Source: Seonamhaeicola maritimus
GTDB taxonomy: Bacteria; Bacteroidota; Bacteroidia; Flavobacteriales; Flavobacteriaceae
NCBI RefSeq assembly: GCF_008056315.1
Contig: NZ_VRKQ01000018.1
Coordinates: forward strand, 313,772-377,771
Length of the DNA: 64,000 nt
Direction: 5' to 3'
Part shown: piece after piece, positions 35,639-44,803 of the stretch
Layout of the letters: each line of letters starts with the position of its first letter
How positions within the stretch are numbered: position 1 is the first letter of the stretch
Notes under the pieces: model-generated
What the model was told of the DNA's origin: nothing
Databases searched by the model: none
What the model saw: the letters and a program-made list of their open reading frames with translations, nothing else
Position numbers and translations under genes: made by a program

Positions 35639-36249
35639 AAGAGAAAATAAAATCTAATGATAGGCTAAAGAAGCTTGTACATTGGTCAATTCTTATTCCA
35701 AATCAGACAAGACCAAGATTATGGGTAAAGTGGTTTGTTAATCCATTTTACCATAAAAAAGGGAAAGGAGCCCGCATAAGAAGAAGAACACGTTTAGATG
35801 TAACTCCTTGGAATAAGTTTGAATTAGGATACAGGTCAACTATCGAAGATTTTTCGGCTATAAACAATGGTGTTGGTCCTGTAATTATAGGAGATAGAAC
35901 TAAAATAGGATTGAGTAATACTATAATTGGTCCCGTAACTATTGGTAATGATATACGTTTGGCTCAAAACATAACCCTATCAGGTTTAAATCACAATTAT
36001 GAAGATATAACACTTCCTATTCATGAGCAAGGTGTATCTACAGCTCCAATTGTTATTGAAGATGAAACCTGGATTGGCGCAAATGTAGTAGTGGTAGCTG
36101 GTGTAACTATTGGCAAGCATTCTATTGTGGCAGCAGGTAGCATTGTAACTAAAGATGTTCCACCTTATTCAGTGGCCGTTGGTAATCCGGCTAGAATAAT
36201 AAAACAATACAATTTCAAGACAAGCTCTTGGGAAAAAATTAAAAACTAA
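35629..36249 (+). CDS. Hexapeptide-repeat acyltransferase
   Basis: 206 residues with left-handed beta-helix hexapeptide repeats (about 60-190): VIIGDRTKIGLSNTIIGPVTIGNDIRLAQN, then the insertion loop with the catalytic-type histidine in LSGLNHNYEDI, and WIGANVVVVAGVTIGKHSIVAAGSIVTKDVPPYSVAVGNPARIIK. This C-terminal motif is typical of sugar O-acetyltransferases of the WcaF/NodL group. It likely acetylates the EPS repeat unit. Confidence 0.88.
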   Translation: MGLKEKIKSNDRLKKLVHWSILIPNQTRPRLWVKWFVNPFYHKKGKGARIRRRTRLDVTPWNKFELGYRSTIEDFSAINNGVGPVIIGDRTKIGLSNTIIGPVTIGNDIRLAQNITLSGLNHNYEDITLPIHEQGVSTAPIVIEDETWIGANVVVVAGVTIGKHSIVAAGSIVTKDVPPYSVAVGNPARIIKQYNFKTSSWEKIKN

Positions 36250-36253
36250 ACTC

Positions 36254-37444
36254 ATGGAATTCTTAAAACTGTTTTTTTGGATATTATTATTTATTGTGTT
36301 CTATACATATATTGGTTATGGTATTCTATTATATTTAATAATTAAGATTAGAAGAACCTTCAAAATTGGTAATAAAGTAGATATAGATAGTTCTTATGAA
36401 CCAGAAGTAACTTTATTTATATCCGCTTATAATGAAAAAAATTATGTAGAGGCAAAAATGAAAAATTCTTTAAAGCTTGAATATCCTATAGATAAATTAA
36501 ATATTGTTTGGGTTACAGATGGATCTGATGATGGCACACCAGAATTATTAAATAAATATCCAAATACTACGGTACATCATTTAGATGCAAGAAATGGCAA
36601 AATAGGAGCAATGAACAGAGGCATGGAATTTGTAAAAACGCCTATTGTCATTTTTAGTGATGCTAACACCATGTTAGGTAAAGAATCTGTAAGACGAATT
36701 GTGAATCAATTTAGTGATGCAACTGTAGGATGCGTTTCTGGAGAAAAGCGCATAATAAATAAAGAAAGTGATGTTGCCTCAGGCGCAGGTGAGGGTTTAT
36801 ATTGGAAATATGAATCAACCTTAAAGAAATGGGATGCAGAACTTTATTCTGTAGTTGGGGCAGCTGGAGAATTATTTGCGATAAGAACAAAATTATATCG
36901 TCATGTAGAAAAAGACACCTTGCTTGATGATTTTGTAATCTCATTACGCGTTGCACAGGAAGGGTATACAATACAGTATGACCCAGAGGCATATGCTATT
37001 GAAACAGCTTCTGCTAATGTAAAAGAAGAACTAAAACGAAAAATTAGAATTTCGGCTGGAGGGATCCAATCAATAGTAAGGTTGAGGTCTTTACTTAATG
37101 TTTTTAAATTTGGAACACTTTCATTTCAATATATATCACATCGCGTCTTACGATGGACTTTAACGCCCTTATGTTTGCTTTTAATAATTCCAGTTTCTTT
37201 CTTACTGGCGCATAGAATAGGAATGTTTGAAGTTGGACTTTATTCCATTTTATTTTGGCTTCAGATACTTTTTTATTTTGCCGCATTACTAGGTTGGTTT
37301 TTGGAAAATAGATCAACACGAGTAAAGGCTTTGTTTGTTCCTTATTATTTTTTCATCATGAACCTTTCTGTAGTACTTGGATTTTTTAGATATATAAAGA
37401 ATTCACAGTCTGTAAATTGGGAACGGGCAAAAAGAGCCGTTTAA
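36254..37444 (+). CDS. Membrane-bound family 2 glycosyltransferase
   Basis: 396 residues. The N-terminal helix (about 4-28) is followed by a GT-A domain: EVTLFISAYNEKNYVEAKM, WVTDGSDDGT, donor-binding IVIFSDANTM (DAN in place of the usual DAD) and catalytic LLDDFVISLRVAQEG, then KRKIRISAG. Three or four C-terminal helices follow. It resembles poly-glycan GT2 synthases but has no clear QxxRW. It starts 4 bp after the acetyltransferase gene. Confidence 0.85.
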   Translation: MEFLKLFFWILLFIVFYTYIGYGILLYLIIKIRRTFKIGNKVDIDSSYEPEVTLFISAYNEKNYVEAKMKNSLKLEYPIDKLNIVWVTDGSDDGTPELLNKYPNTTVHHLDARNGKIGAMNRGMEFVKTPIVIFSDANTMLGKESVRRIVNQFSDATVGCVSGEKRIINKESDVASGAGEGLYWKYESTLKKWDAELYSVVGAAGELFAIRTKLYRHVEKDTLLDDFVISLRVAQEGYTIQYDPEAYAIETASANVKEELKRKIRISAGGIQSIVRLRSLLNVFKFGTLSFQYISHRVLRWTLTPLCLLLIIPVSFLLAHRIGMFEVGLYSILFWLQILFYFAALLGWFLENRSTRVKALFVPYYFFIMNLSVVLGFFRYIKNSQSVNWERAKRAV

Positions 37445-37496
37445 TGTTATAACTCTATTTAATAAAGAACTCTAATACATATCAAAAAAATAGAAA

Positions 37497-37982
37497 ATGA
37501 AATTAGGAATCATAATCATATGTTACAATAATGAAAATGATATTGATATAAGTCATTGTGCTAAATATTTAAATAAATTAAAAGATATAGAGATCTGTTT
37601 GGTTAATAATAACAGTAAAGACAATACTTATAATATTTTGGAGGAGATAAAGGAACAATGTGTTAATGTTTCTATTGTCGATATAAAAAGATTTAAATCA
37701 GGTAATTCAGCAGTCAAGGCAGGAGCTAGGTTTATGTCTAACCAATTTAGTTTAAAGTATTTGGGTTATATTAATACCAATAGTTTAATTAAATATCAAG
37801 ACCTAAGTCTATTATTTAAAGCAATTAGAGATAATCAAGTTGATATATTAAATTATAATCAAAGCTTTCTAAATAAGAAGGGTATAAGACTTACAATGTT
37901 TCAAAGTTTATTTCCTGTTATGGATTATTTGGCAAAAATGAATATTGAAAATCATTATACTAACCTTAATCATCAACAGTAA
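37497..37982 (+). CDS. Short GT2-like protein with degenerate donor-binding motif
   Basis: 161 residues. The start (LGIIIICYNNENDIDI, CLVNNNSKDNTYNILEE) is the first half of a GT-A family 2 domain. Where the catalytic DxD is expected it reads YINTNSLI, so both acidic residues are Asn. The protein ends soon after, without the acceptor half. No stop-disrupted continuation is apparent. It may be a non-catalytic accessory protein or the remnant of a glycosyltransferase. Confidence 0.6.
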   Translation: MKLGIIIICYNNENDIDISHCAKYLNKLKDIEICLVNNNSKDNTYNILEEIKEQCVNVSIVDIKRFKSGNSAVKAGARFMSNQFSLKYLGYINTNSLIKYQDLSLLFKAIRDNQVDILNYNQSFLNKKGIRLTMFQSLFPVMDYLAKMNIENHYTNLNHQQ

Positions 37983-38019
37983 TTAAAGTGCTGCTAATTT
38001 AAAAGTATGTAATTTTTAA

Positions 38020-39072
38020 ATGATTATGAAGCACATTAAATATCTAGCCTTTATTGCTTTATTATTATTGGTATTCTATGTGGTTTCCACTGCTGTAATA
38101 AGAAGAGCTTCTTATACAATTCAAACAAATGGAAAATTATACATTGTAAATAAACTGAGTAGTAGTATTACAGTTTTTGATCTATTTCATGGTAAAGAGT
38201 TGACCGAAATATATATGGATTCAGGGCCTCGTGAAATAACAACTTTAAACCCTTCTAGAAAAGTTGTTGTTGCAAACTATGGAAACCAAAATTTGGCAGG
38301 TAAAAGTATATCCATTATCAATGCTAATTCTAATAAAGTTGAAAAAACTATTGAGCTTGCGCAGAGTATAAGACCATTTGGAATTCTTAATTTTTCTTTA
38401 AGCAATAAAGTCGGAATTGTTACGGGTATAGGTAATGATTTATTAGTGGTTAATACCGAAACTGGAATTGTAGAAAATAAAATACCAACTCAGCAAATTT
38501 ACAGTCATCTCTTAGTTTTTCATCCAATTAAACCTATTGCTTATGTGACAAATGTTAATTCAAATTCGGTTAGTGTAATTGATCTTAATTTAAACCAATT
38601 AATTAGAATAATTCCTTGTGGTTTGGGAACAGAAGGTATTGATATTACGCCTGATGGATCCGAAATTTGGGTTACTAATTATTTAGATAATTCTATTTCG
38701 GTAATTAATACTAAAACTTATCAAATTACACATACTATTCCAACTGGAAATGAATCTTTAAGACTCAAATTTTCTATTGACGGTAGGTATTGTTTGGTGA
38801 CAAATTCTGGGGATGGAACGATAACTGTATTTAATAGACAGTTTAAAAGATTAATAAAAACAATAAGTATTCCTGGTAAAAAAGGTTTTATAGAAAGAGT
38901 ACTTTACCATACACCTCGACCTGTTGGGATTTTGATGCATCCTAATGGTTCGTATGCTTTTGTGTCTAATTCCAATGCTGATAAGGTTGAAGTTGTTGAT
39001 ATGAAAAATTTTACTTTGGTTAGTACGATAACCACTGGTCAAGTTCCTGATGGACTAGCATTTGTTGAATAA
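38020..39072 (+). CDS. Membrane-anchored YVTN beta-propeller protein
   Basis: 350 residues; ATG at 38026 is an alternative start. An N-terminal hydrophobic segment (about 6-25) acts as anchor or signal. About seven repeats of the YVTN type follow, for example LYIVNKLSSSITVFDL, AYVTNVNSNSVSVIDL, IWVTNYLDNSISVINT and AFVSNSNADKVEVVDM. Such propellers occur in surface and adhesion proteins. It follows the EPS genes by 37 bp on the same strand. A role in attaching or sensing the polymer is only a guess. Confidence 0.78.
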   Translation: MIMKHIKYLAFIALLLLVFYVVSTAVIRRASYTIQTNGKLYIVNKLSSSITVFDLFHGKELTEIYMDSGPREITTLNPSRKVVVANYGNQNLAGKSISIINANSNKVEKTIELAQSIRPFGILNFSLSNKVGIVTGIGNDLLVVNTETGIVENKIPTQQIYSHLLVFHPIKPIAYVTNVNSNSVSVIDLNLNQLIRIIPCGLGTEGIDITPDGSEIWVTNYLDNSISVINTKTYQITHTIPTGNESLRLKFSIDGRYCLVTNSGDGTITVFNRQFKRLIKTISIPGKKGFIERVLYHTPRPVGILMHPNGSYAFVSNSNADKVEVVDMKNFTLVSTITTGQVPDGLAFVE

Positions 39073-39130
39073 ATATGATGAAAACTTTTAGAGAATAAAC
39101 CTTCGTGTTTAGGTGAGATTGTTAAAAAAA

Positions 39131-39220
39131 CCATTCGTCTACATAAATAAGCCTACCAACCTTTTAAAATTGTCAATCATAGATTAGTTAAAAAGTAAGG
39201 ATAATCTATTAATAGATTTG
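39131..39220 (+). promoter_or_regulatory. AlgR/LytTR-like box and -7 box upstream of the LruC lipoprotein gene
   Basis: ACCATTCGTC (39130-39139) differs by one base from the AlgR site. A weaker CCAACCTTTT lies 25 bp later at 39156. The -7 box TAGATTTG is at 39213-39220, 57 bp after the second half-site, which is 20 bp more than in the EPS promoters. Confidence 0.5.
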
Positions 39221-39263
39221 TACTTAAATAGTAACCTATTATTTAGGGTTTACATTATATATT

Positions 39264-41300
39264 ATGATCAATTTTCAACATATGAGTATTATGAAAAATA
39301 TTTTGAATAGCCTTTCCTTTTTTAGTGTATTATTTTTTTTCGTTTGTTCTTGTGACGTAGTTCCTGAGATTGAAGAGGAGAATATTGTGATAGAAGAGGA
39401 GGGTATATCCATAAATGTTCCAAATGGATTTGATTTTAGCACCCAACATGAAGTGCAGATTACAATAAATGATAACACCAGCAGTGGCCGATATGATATT
39501 TATGCTTATTCAGATAAAAAATACTTTGCCGGAACAGAAACGTTTGAAAACCAAGAAGGAGAAATAGTAACAGAAGATCTTTACAAATCTGATTTAATAA
39601 GTAAATTAGTTTTTTCAGGAGTACCATTTAAGGGTGTGTTAAGTCAAACAATAAGTTTACCAAAATATTATGATAAGGTATACATAAGAAGGAATGATAA
39701 TTTAAAATATACATCTTCTATTGAAAATATTGTTGGCCAAAAAGTTGATTATAATTATGCTTTAGCAAATAAAAGTGTGACAGGGAAGTCTGGTTTTCCA
39801 GATATTGTGAGCGATTTTTTATATTGTGTTAATGGTTCAGCCCAATTATTTCAAGTTGATCCTCTGACTGGTAATCTTACTGATTTATCAGATATGCCTA
39901 TGGGCAGTTGGACATGTGCGATAGACCAAGAAAATAAAACCTTGTATTCTATAGGAAAAAGCAGCCCTTATCCTTTGATGAAATATTCTATTGAAAATGA
40001 TACTTGGGAAATTGTTGCTAATATTGGTCGAGGCGGACCAAGATTAGATTATAACTATAGGGATGGACTACTTTATTTTTCTACAGGGAATAAACTATAT
40101 ACATATAACCCAACAAATGGTGTTAATTTAAATACTTGGGTTATTAATGGATTGCATAGCACAAGTGGTGGTGATTTAGCCTTTGCAGAAGATGGAACAC
40201 TCTTTTTGTGTACCTTTTCTGGTCTTTACAGATTAGAATTGGATGCAAATAATGAATATCAAAGTTCGAGAATAAGCTCAGATAATCTTCCATTTCAACC
40301 TACTTCAATGACCTTTGATTCTAATCAGGAATTATGGCTCGCCAATAATGCTAATAGTTCTGATTTAATTATTATGGATACTCAAACGGGTGGTTGGCAA
40401 TATAATTATGGAGTTAGCGCTAATAATAACACAGACTTAGGAAGAACTATTAATGATTTAACAACATTTAGGGTATTTACTCAAACAGAAGAAGATCCAG
40501 ACACTGATGGTGATGGCATTGTTGATAGAGATGATAGCTATCCTGATGATGCAAATAAAGCTTTTGAAATGTTTACACCAAGTAAATATGGTTGGGGAAC
40601 TGTAGCCTTTGAAGATTTATGGCCTACAAACGGTGATTATGATTTTAATGATTTAGCTGTAAATTATAGGGTTGTTGCTGTTTTGAATGCCGAAGGTTTA
40701 GCTGTGCAATTAGATTTTATGATAAATACAAAATCAAATAGAGCAAGTTTCACAAATGGATTTGGTATTGAATTGGAATCAATTTTACCATCGCAAATAG
40801 AAAGTGTTTCTGGTAATATTTTAACACACAATTATATTAATCAGAATGCAAATGGAACGGAAGCAGGTCAAGATAATGCTGTAATAATAATTTTTGATGA
40901 TTCTAATTCTATGTTAAATAGCGAAAATAAAGTATCGGTTAAATTCACATCTCCTGTAAGTACCAATGATTTAGGAACTGCACCATTTAACCCTTTTATG
41001 ATAATAGATAAATTAAGAGAAAAGGAAGTGCATTTAGCTTACATGAATACAACCACACTTGGATTAAATACTTTTGAAGTAGAAGGTACTAATAATGATG
41101 CGGATGGTAATTATATAAGTAATAATGGGTTCCCATGGGCTATTAATATTGTACATGATTTTAAGGTGCCAAAAGAAAGTAAAGCTGTAAATAAGGCTTA
41201 CAACCATTTTGATTCATGGGCAATTTCCGGAGGGTTAGAATTCAAAGATTGGTATAAAGATAATCCAGGGTATCGTAATTCAGATAATATTCAATTCTAA
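39264..41300 (+). CDS. LruC-domain surface lipoprotein
   Basis: 678 residues. ATG at 39291 would give a more typical lipoprotein signal (MKNILNSLSFFSVLFFFVCSC), with the lipid-bearing cysteine in VCSC. Residues 30-400 are beta-rich with propeller-like repeats (LFQVDPLTGNLTDLSD, TLYSIGKSSPYP). A short Ca-binding-like DTDGDGIVDRDDSYPDD follows at about 415, then the LruC domain (FEDLWPTNGDYDFNDLAVNYRV to the end). LruC/DUF4842 proteins are common outer-membrane lipoproteins of unknown function in Bacteroidota. Its promoter shares the LytTR-like box with the EPS transcripts. Confidence 0.85.
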   Translation: MINFQHMSIMKNILNSLSFFSVLFFFVCSCDVVPEIEEENIVIEEEGISINVPNGFDFSTQHEVQITINDNTSSGRYDIYAYSDKKYFAGTETFENQEGEIVTEDLYKSDLISKLVFSGVPFKGVLSQTISLPKYYDKVYIRRNDNLKYTSSIENIVGQKVDYNYALANKSVTGKSGFPDIVSDFLYCVNGSAQLFQVDPLTGNLTDLSDMPMGSWTCAIDQENKTLYSIGKSSPYPLMKYSIENDTWEIVANIGRGGPRLDYNYRDGLLYFSTGNKLYTYNPTNGVNLNTWVINGLHSTSGGDLAFAEDGTLFLCTFSGLYRLELDANNEYQSSRISSDNLPFQPTSMTFDSNQELWLANNANSSDLIIMDTQTGGWQYNYGVSANNNTDLGRTINDLTTFRVFTQTEEDPDTDGDGIVDRDDSYPDDANKAFEMFTPSKYGWGTVAFEDLWPTNGDYDFNDLAVNYRVVAVLNAEGLAVQLDFMINTKSNRASFTNGFGIELESILPSQIESVSGNILTHNYINQNANGTEAGQDNAVIIIFDDSNSMLNSENKVSVKFTSPVSTNDLGTAPFNPFMIIDKLREKEVHLAYMNTTTLGLNTFEVEGTNNDADGNYISNNGFPWAINIVHDFKVPKESKAVNKAYNHFDSWAISGGLEFKDWYKDNPGYRNSDNIQF

Positions 41301-41345
41301 GCCTAATTAGTGATTAAATTACAATCTTATTAGAATTTATTTCTT

Positions 41346-42353
41346 TTATCCACCAATTGTAATCATACTACGGTTTTTTCCATGTAAGTCTGGTTTTTGG
41401 AGCTTTTCCAAAGTATCCATACCGCCACGTATTTTGAATTTGGATTGTACTGCTTTATGAACGACTGGTTCAATTGATTTTCCATTTCTAAGAGCTGTAA
41501 GTAAATCTGATTCAGTGGACGAAAACAAACAATTTTTTAATTGACCATTAGCTGTTAATCTCAATCTGTTACAAGAATCACAAAACGGATTAGTCACAGA
41601 ACTTATAATGGCGAAACTACCTTTATGACCTTTAATAGTATAGTTTTTGGCTGTGTCATTTGGAGCGTCTTGCAAGCGTTCAACTATGTCTACAGGGTAG
41701 TGTTGGTTAACTTTATCCATGATGTCCTTGTAAGAAACCATTTTGCTCATATCCCATTTGTTTCCATCAAAAGGCATAAATTCTATAAATCGAATAGAAA
41801 CAGGTAAATCTTTAGTGAGGTTAATAAAGTCAATAATTTCATCATCATTAAAGCCTTTCATTAAGACAGCATTCACCTTAACTGTAAAACCTTCTTTAAC
41901 TAGTAGTAGAATGTTTTTATAAACTTTATCAAATTGATTTCTACGAGTGATATGAGTAAACTTATCTCTACTTAAAGAATCTAAACTTACATTGATTTTT
42001 TTAACGCCATTCGCTTTTAAGTCGTGTATAAACTTATCTATAATTACGGCATTGGAGGTTATTGAAAGTTCAACTGGAAGTGATGCTAACTTTTCAAGAA
42101 TAACAGGGATGTCTTTACGAACAAAAGGTTCGCCTCCAGTTAACCTAATTTTAGTAACACCATGGTCAACAAAGGTTTTAGCAATATCATAAACTTCCTC
42201 ATAGCTCATTAAATGACTTTTAGGAGACAACTGTACACCTTCTTCAGGCATGCAATACGTACACCGTAAATTACAGCGTTCTGTTAATGAGATACGCAGG
42301 TAAGTGTGGTCTCTACCGAATTTATCTTGTAATATGATTTTTTGTTTTGTCAT
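41346..42353 (-). CDS. moaA: GTP 3',8-cyclase, molybdenum cofactor biosynthesis
   Basis: 335 residues, radical SAM enzyme that starts Moco synthesis from GTP. The N-terminal cluster is CNLRCTYC and the C-terminal cluster is CDSCNRLRLTANGQLKNC. The protein ends in GG, as expected for MoaA. It is the last gene of the leftward Moco operon and overlaps moaCB by one base. Confidence 0.95.
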   Translation of the reverse strand: MTKQKIILQDKFGRDHTYLRISLTERCNLRCTYCMPEEGVQLSPKSHLMSYEEVYDIAKTFVDHGVTKIRLTGGEPFVRKDIPVILEKLASLPVELSITSNAVIIDKFIHDLKANGVKKINVSLDSLSRDKFTHITRRNQFDKVYKNILLLVKEGFTVKVNAVLMKGFNDDEIIDFINLTKDLPVSIRFIEFMPFDGNKWDMSKMVSYKDIMDKVNQHYPVDIVERLQDAPNDTAKNYTIKGHKGSFAIISSVTNPFCDSCNRLRLTANGQLKNCLFSSTESDLLTALRNGKSIEPVVHKAVQSKFKIRGGMDTLEKLQKPDLHGKNRSMITIGG

Positions 42354-43264
42354 TAATCGTGTCTAGCACCTTTTAAAATTCTAAATACATGTAACACAGA
42401 TGGAAATATAGCATCCATAGATTCTTTTGCACCATTGGTTGAACCAGGTAAAGCTAGAACCAATGTGTTCCCGATAGTTCCGGCAATACTTCTTGATAAC
42501 ATAGAATAGGGGGTACGGTCTTGTCCGTAATTTCTAATAGCTTCTTCAATACCAGGGATTCTTCTATCTAATAATGGTAGTAAAGCTTCTGGTGTTACAT
42601 CTCTTCCTGAGAGACCAGTTCCTCCGGTGTAAATTACCATATCTATTCCTTGTTCTTGATAAGACTTCGCCTTATTTTGAATAGCATCAATTTCATCTGG
42701 AATAATAACATATTCTGAAATAGCTACTTCACTTGCTTTTAGTTTTTCAATAATAGCTTTTCCTGCTTTATCTTCCTTGTGACCAGCAGAAATAGTATCA
42801 GAGCACACAACAACAGCAGCTGTTAAATCTTTTCTAAAGCGGTCTTTAAAATCAGATTTACCACCTTTTTTAGTTAGAAGTTTTATAGCATGAATTTCTA
42901 TGCCTTTATCAATTGGTTTTAGCATATCGTAAATATTAAGGGCAACTACGCTGGCTCCATGCATTGCTTCAACTTCAACACCTGTTTTATAAATGGTTTT
43001 TACAGTGAAAAGGACTGTTATTTCTAAATCATTAATTTCATATTCAACACCGGTAAACTCAATAGGTAAGGGGTGGCAATCTGGTAAAATATCTGGAGTG
43101 CGTTTAACACCCAATAAACCAGCAGCTTTACTCATTGCAAAAACATTGCCTTTTGGTACAGTATCATTCTTAATTGCCTCTATAGTTTCTGGTTTACTAA
43201 CCTTAACTACAGCTTGAGCCACAGCAGTTCTTAACGTTGTACTTTTATGTGTGATATCTACCAT
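42353..43264 (-). CDS. moaCB: MoaC-MoaB/MogA fusion protein
   Basis: 303 residues. Residues 1-150 are MoaC (TVPKGNVFAMSKAAGLLGVKRT, LPDCHPLPI, VEVEAMHGASVVALNIYDMLKP), which forms cyclic pyranopterin monophosphate with MoaA. Residues 150-303 are a MoaB/MogA molybdopterin adenylyltransferase-type domain (VVVCSDTISAG, YTGGTGLSGRDVTPEAL, LPGSTNGAKES). Both halves keep their signatures, so one polypeptide provides an early and a late Moco step. It lies 3 bp from moaE. Confidence 0.92.
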   Translation of the reverse strand: MVDITHKSTTLRTAVAQAVVKVSKPETIEAIKNDTVPKGNVFAMSKAAGLLGVKRTPDILPDCHPLPIEFTGVEYEINDLEITVLFTVKTIYKTGVEVEAMHGASVVALNIYDMLKPIDKGIEIHAIKLLTKKGGKSDFKDRFRKDLTAAVVVCSDTISAGHKEDKAGKAIIEKLKASEVAISEYVIIPDEIDAIQNKAKSYQEQGIDMVIYTGGTGLSGRDVTPEALLPLLDRRIPGIEEAIRNYGQDRTPYSMLSRSIAGTIGNTLVLALPGSTNGAKESMDAIFPSVLHVFRILKGARHD

Positions 43265-43267
43265 AAC

Positions 43268-43711
43268 TTAACTATTAACTTTCCATTGATGAGTTTCATC
43301 TTCAAAAATCTCTTTACCAAAAACAGGTACATCGGCTTTTATGGCCTCTACAATATATTCTAAAGCTTCAAAAACTACTTTACGTCTTGGTGAAGACACG
43401 AAAACAAAAAGACAAATTTCACCTGCTTTAACACTACCCAAACTATGGTAAATGTGCATGCAGGTCAAATCAAATTTATCAAAGGCAGATTCTCTAATCT
43501 CATGAAATTTTTGATTAGCCATATCTTCATAAGCAGTATACTCAATTGCCGAAACTGTTTTTCCGTCAATGTCATCGGCTCTTACCTGACCTAGGAAAAT
43601 GTTATGTGCACCAATACTTGTTTTGCTTTGATGTTTATAAATGGAATTTCCAATAAAATCTGAGGAAATAGGGCCTTCTCTAAATACGTTTTTTGGTTTT
43701 TTATCTGACAT
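43268..43711 (-). CDS. moaE: Molybdopterin synthase large subunit
   Basis: 147 residues with the MoaE pattern: GAHNIFLGQVR, AIEYTAYEDMANQKFHEI, CMHIYHSLGSVKAGEICLFVFVSSPRR and DVPVFGKEIFEDETHQW. It converts cyclic pyranopterin monophosphate to molybdopterin with sulfur from MoaD. It overlaps the moeB gene by 11 bp. Confidence 0.94.
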   Translation of the reverse strand: MSDKKPKNVFREGPISSDFIGNSIYKHQSKTSIGAHNIFLGQVRADDIDGKTVSAIEYTAYEDMANQKFHEIRESAFDKFDLTCMHIYHSLGSVKAGEICLFVFVSSPRRKVVFEALEYIVEAIKADVPVFGKEIFEDETHQWKVNS

Positions 43712-44795
43712 CGGTCTTTTCTTTATGTTGTTCTTCTAAATAGTTTTTTATTTCTTCTGCACTTTCTTGAATGCTAAAACAGTTTCTTATATTTTGTTCT
43801 TTTAAAAAGCCCACAGCTCTTTTACTTCGTGCTCCAGACTGACAGAAGAAGTAATTGTCTGTGTCGTTTTTTAATTGTTCTAAATTGTTTTGAAGTACAC
43901 CTAAAGGAATTGATAGGACATTTGTACCTTCAATATTAGGTTGCTCATGAACTTCTCGAACATCTATGAATTGTATGTTCTCTTTAGTCGCTAAATCATA
44001 AATTGAAGCAATCTCATTAGTTTCGCAATTGATATTTAAAGCTTTATCCTTAAAAGTAGATTGGATATTCAAAACGTCATTAATGACAGTATCATTCTTG
44101 TTAATTTTTAAGGTAGATGTTCGGTTTGATAATGTGTTGTAACAAAGTAATTTCCCCGATAACACATTGCCAATGCCTAATATAACTTTGATAACTTCAT
44201 TAGCTTGCATACTACCGATAATTCCTGGAAGTACACCCAAAACACCTATCTCCGAACAGTTAGGAACCGCATCTTTTTTTGGAGGATGCGGAAATAGACA
44301 ACGGTAACTTGGACCGTTTTGATAATTGAATACAGAAACTTGTCCTTCAAATTTATAAATAGCTCCAAAAACCAGAGGCTTGTTGGTAATTACACAGGCA
44401 TCATTAACCAGATAGCGCGTTTCAAAATTATCAGAACCATCAACAATAATATCATATTGTTTAAATAATTCAAGCGCATTTTGATAAGTGAGCACTTCCG
44501 GATACGCTTTAATTTCTATATTGCCGTTAAGGTCCTCTAATCGTTTCTTAGCGGCAAGGGCTTTGTTTTCTCCTATTGAAGACGAACCAAATAATACCTG
44601 ACGTTGCAGATTTGAAAGTTCTACTTTATCAAAATCAATAACACCTAGAGTACCAATGCCTGCTGCAGCAAGGTATTGCAATACGGGACAGCCTAAACCA
44701 CCTGCACCAATAACCAATACTTTGGCCTTTGAAAGTTTGTTTTGACCTTCAAGACCTATTTCAGATAAAATGATATGTCTGTTATATCTAATCAT
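43701..44795 (-). CDS. moeB: MoaD-adenylating enzyme (MoeB/ThiF family) with C-terminal rhodanese domain
   Basis: 364 residues. The E1-like domain (1-240) has the ATP site GAGGLGCPVLQYLAAAGIG, DxVELSNLQRQ and the catalytic-loop region FPHPPKKDAVPNCSEIGVLG. A rhodanese domain (about 265-360) carries an intact active-site loop FFCQSGARSKRA. The architecture matches MOCS3-like enzymes that both adenylate and sulfurate the sulfur carrier MoaD, encoded next door 8 bp upstream. It could also serve a ThiS-type carrier. Confidence 0.9.
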   Translation of the reverse strand: MIRYNRHIILSEIGLEGQNKLSKAKVLVIGAGGLGCPVLQYLAAAGIGTLGVIDFDKVELSNLQRQVLFGSSSIGENKALAAKKRLEDLNGNIEIKAYPEVLTYQNALELFKQYDIIVDGSDNFETRYLVNDACVITNKPLVFGAIYKFEGQVSVFNYQNGPSYRCLFPHPPKKDAVPNCSEIGVLGVLPGIIGSMQANEVIKVILGIGNVLSGKLLCYNTLSNRTSTLKINKNDTVINDVLNIQSTFKDKALNINCETNEIASIYDLATKENIQFIDVREVHEQPNIEGTNVLSIPLGVLQNNLEQLKNDTDNYFFCQSGARSKRAVGFLKEQNIRNCFSIQESAEEIKNYLEEQHKEKTDVR

Positions 44796-44803
44796 TTAAT
44801 AAT

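Noticed and set aside
41294-41337. Bidirectional terminator between the LruC and moaA genes
   Set aside because: Only a 7-bp AT-rich stem with a 30-base loop; not convincing.
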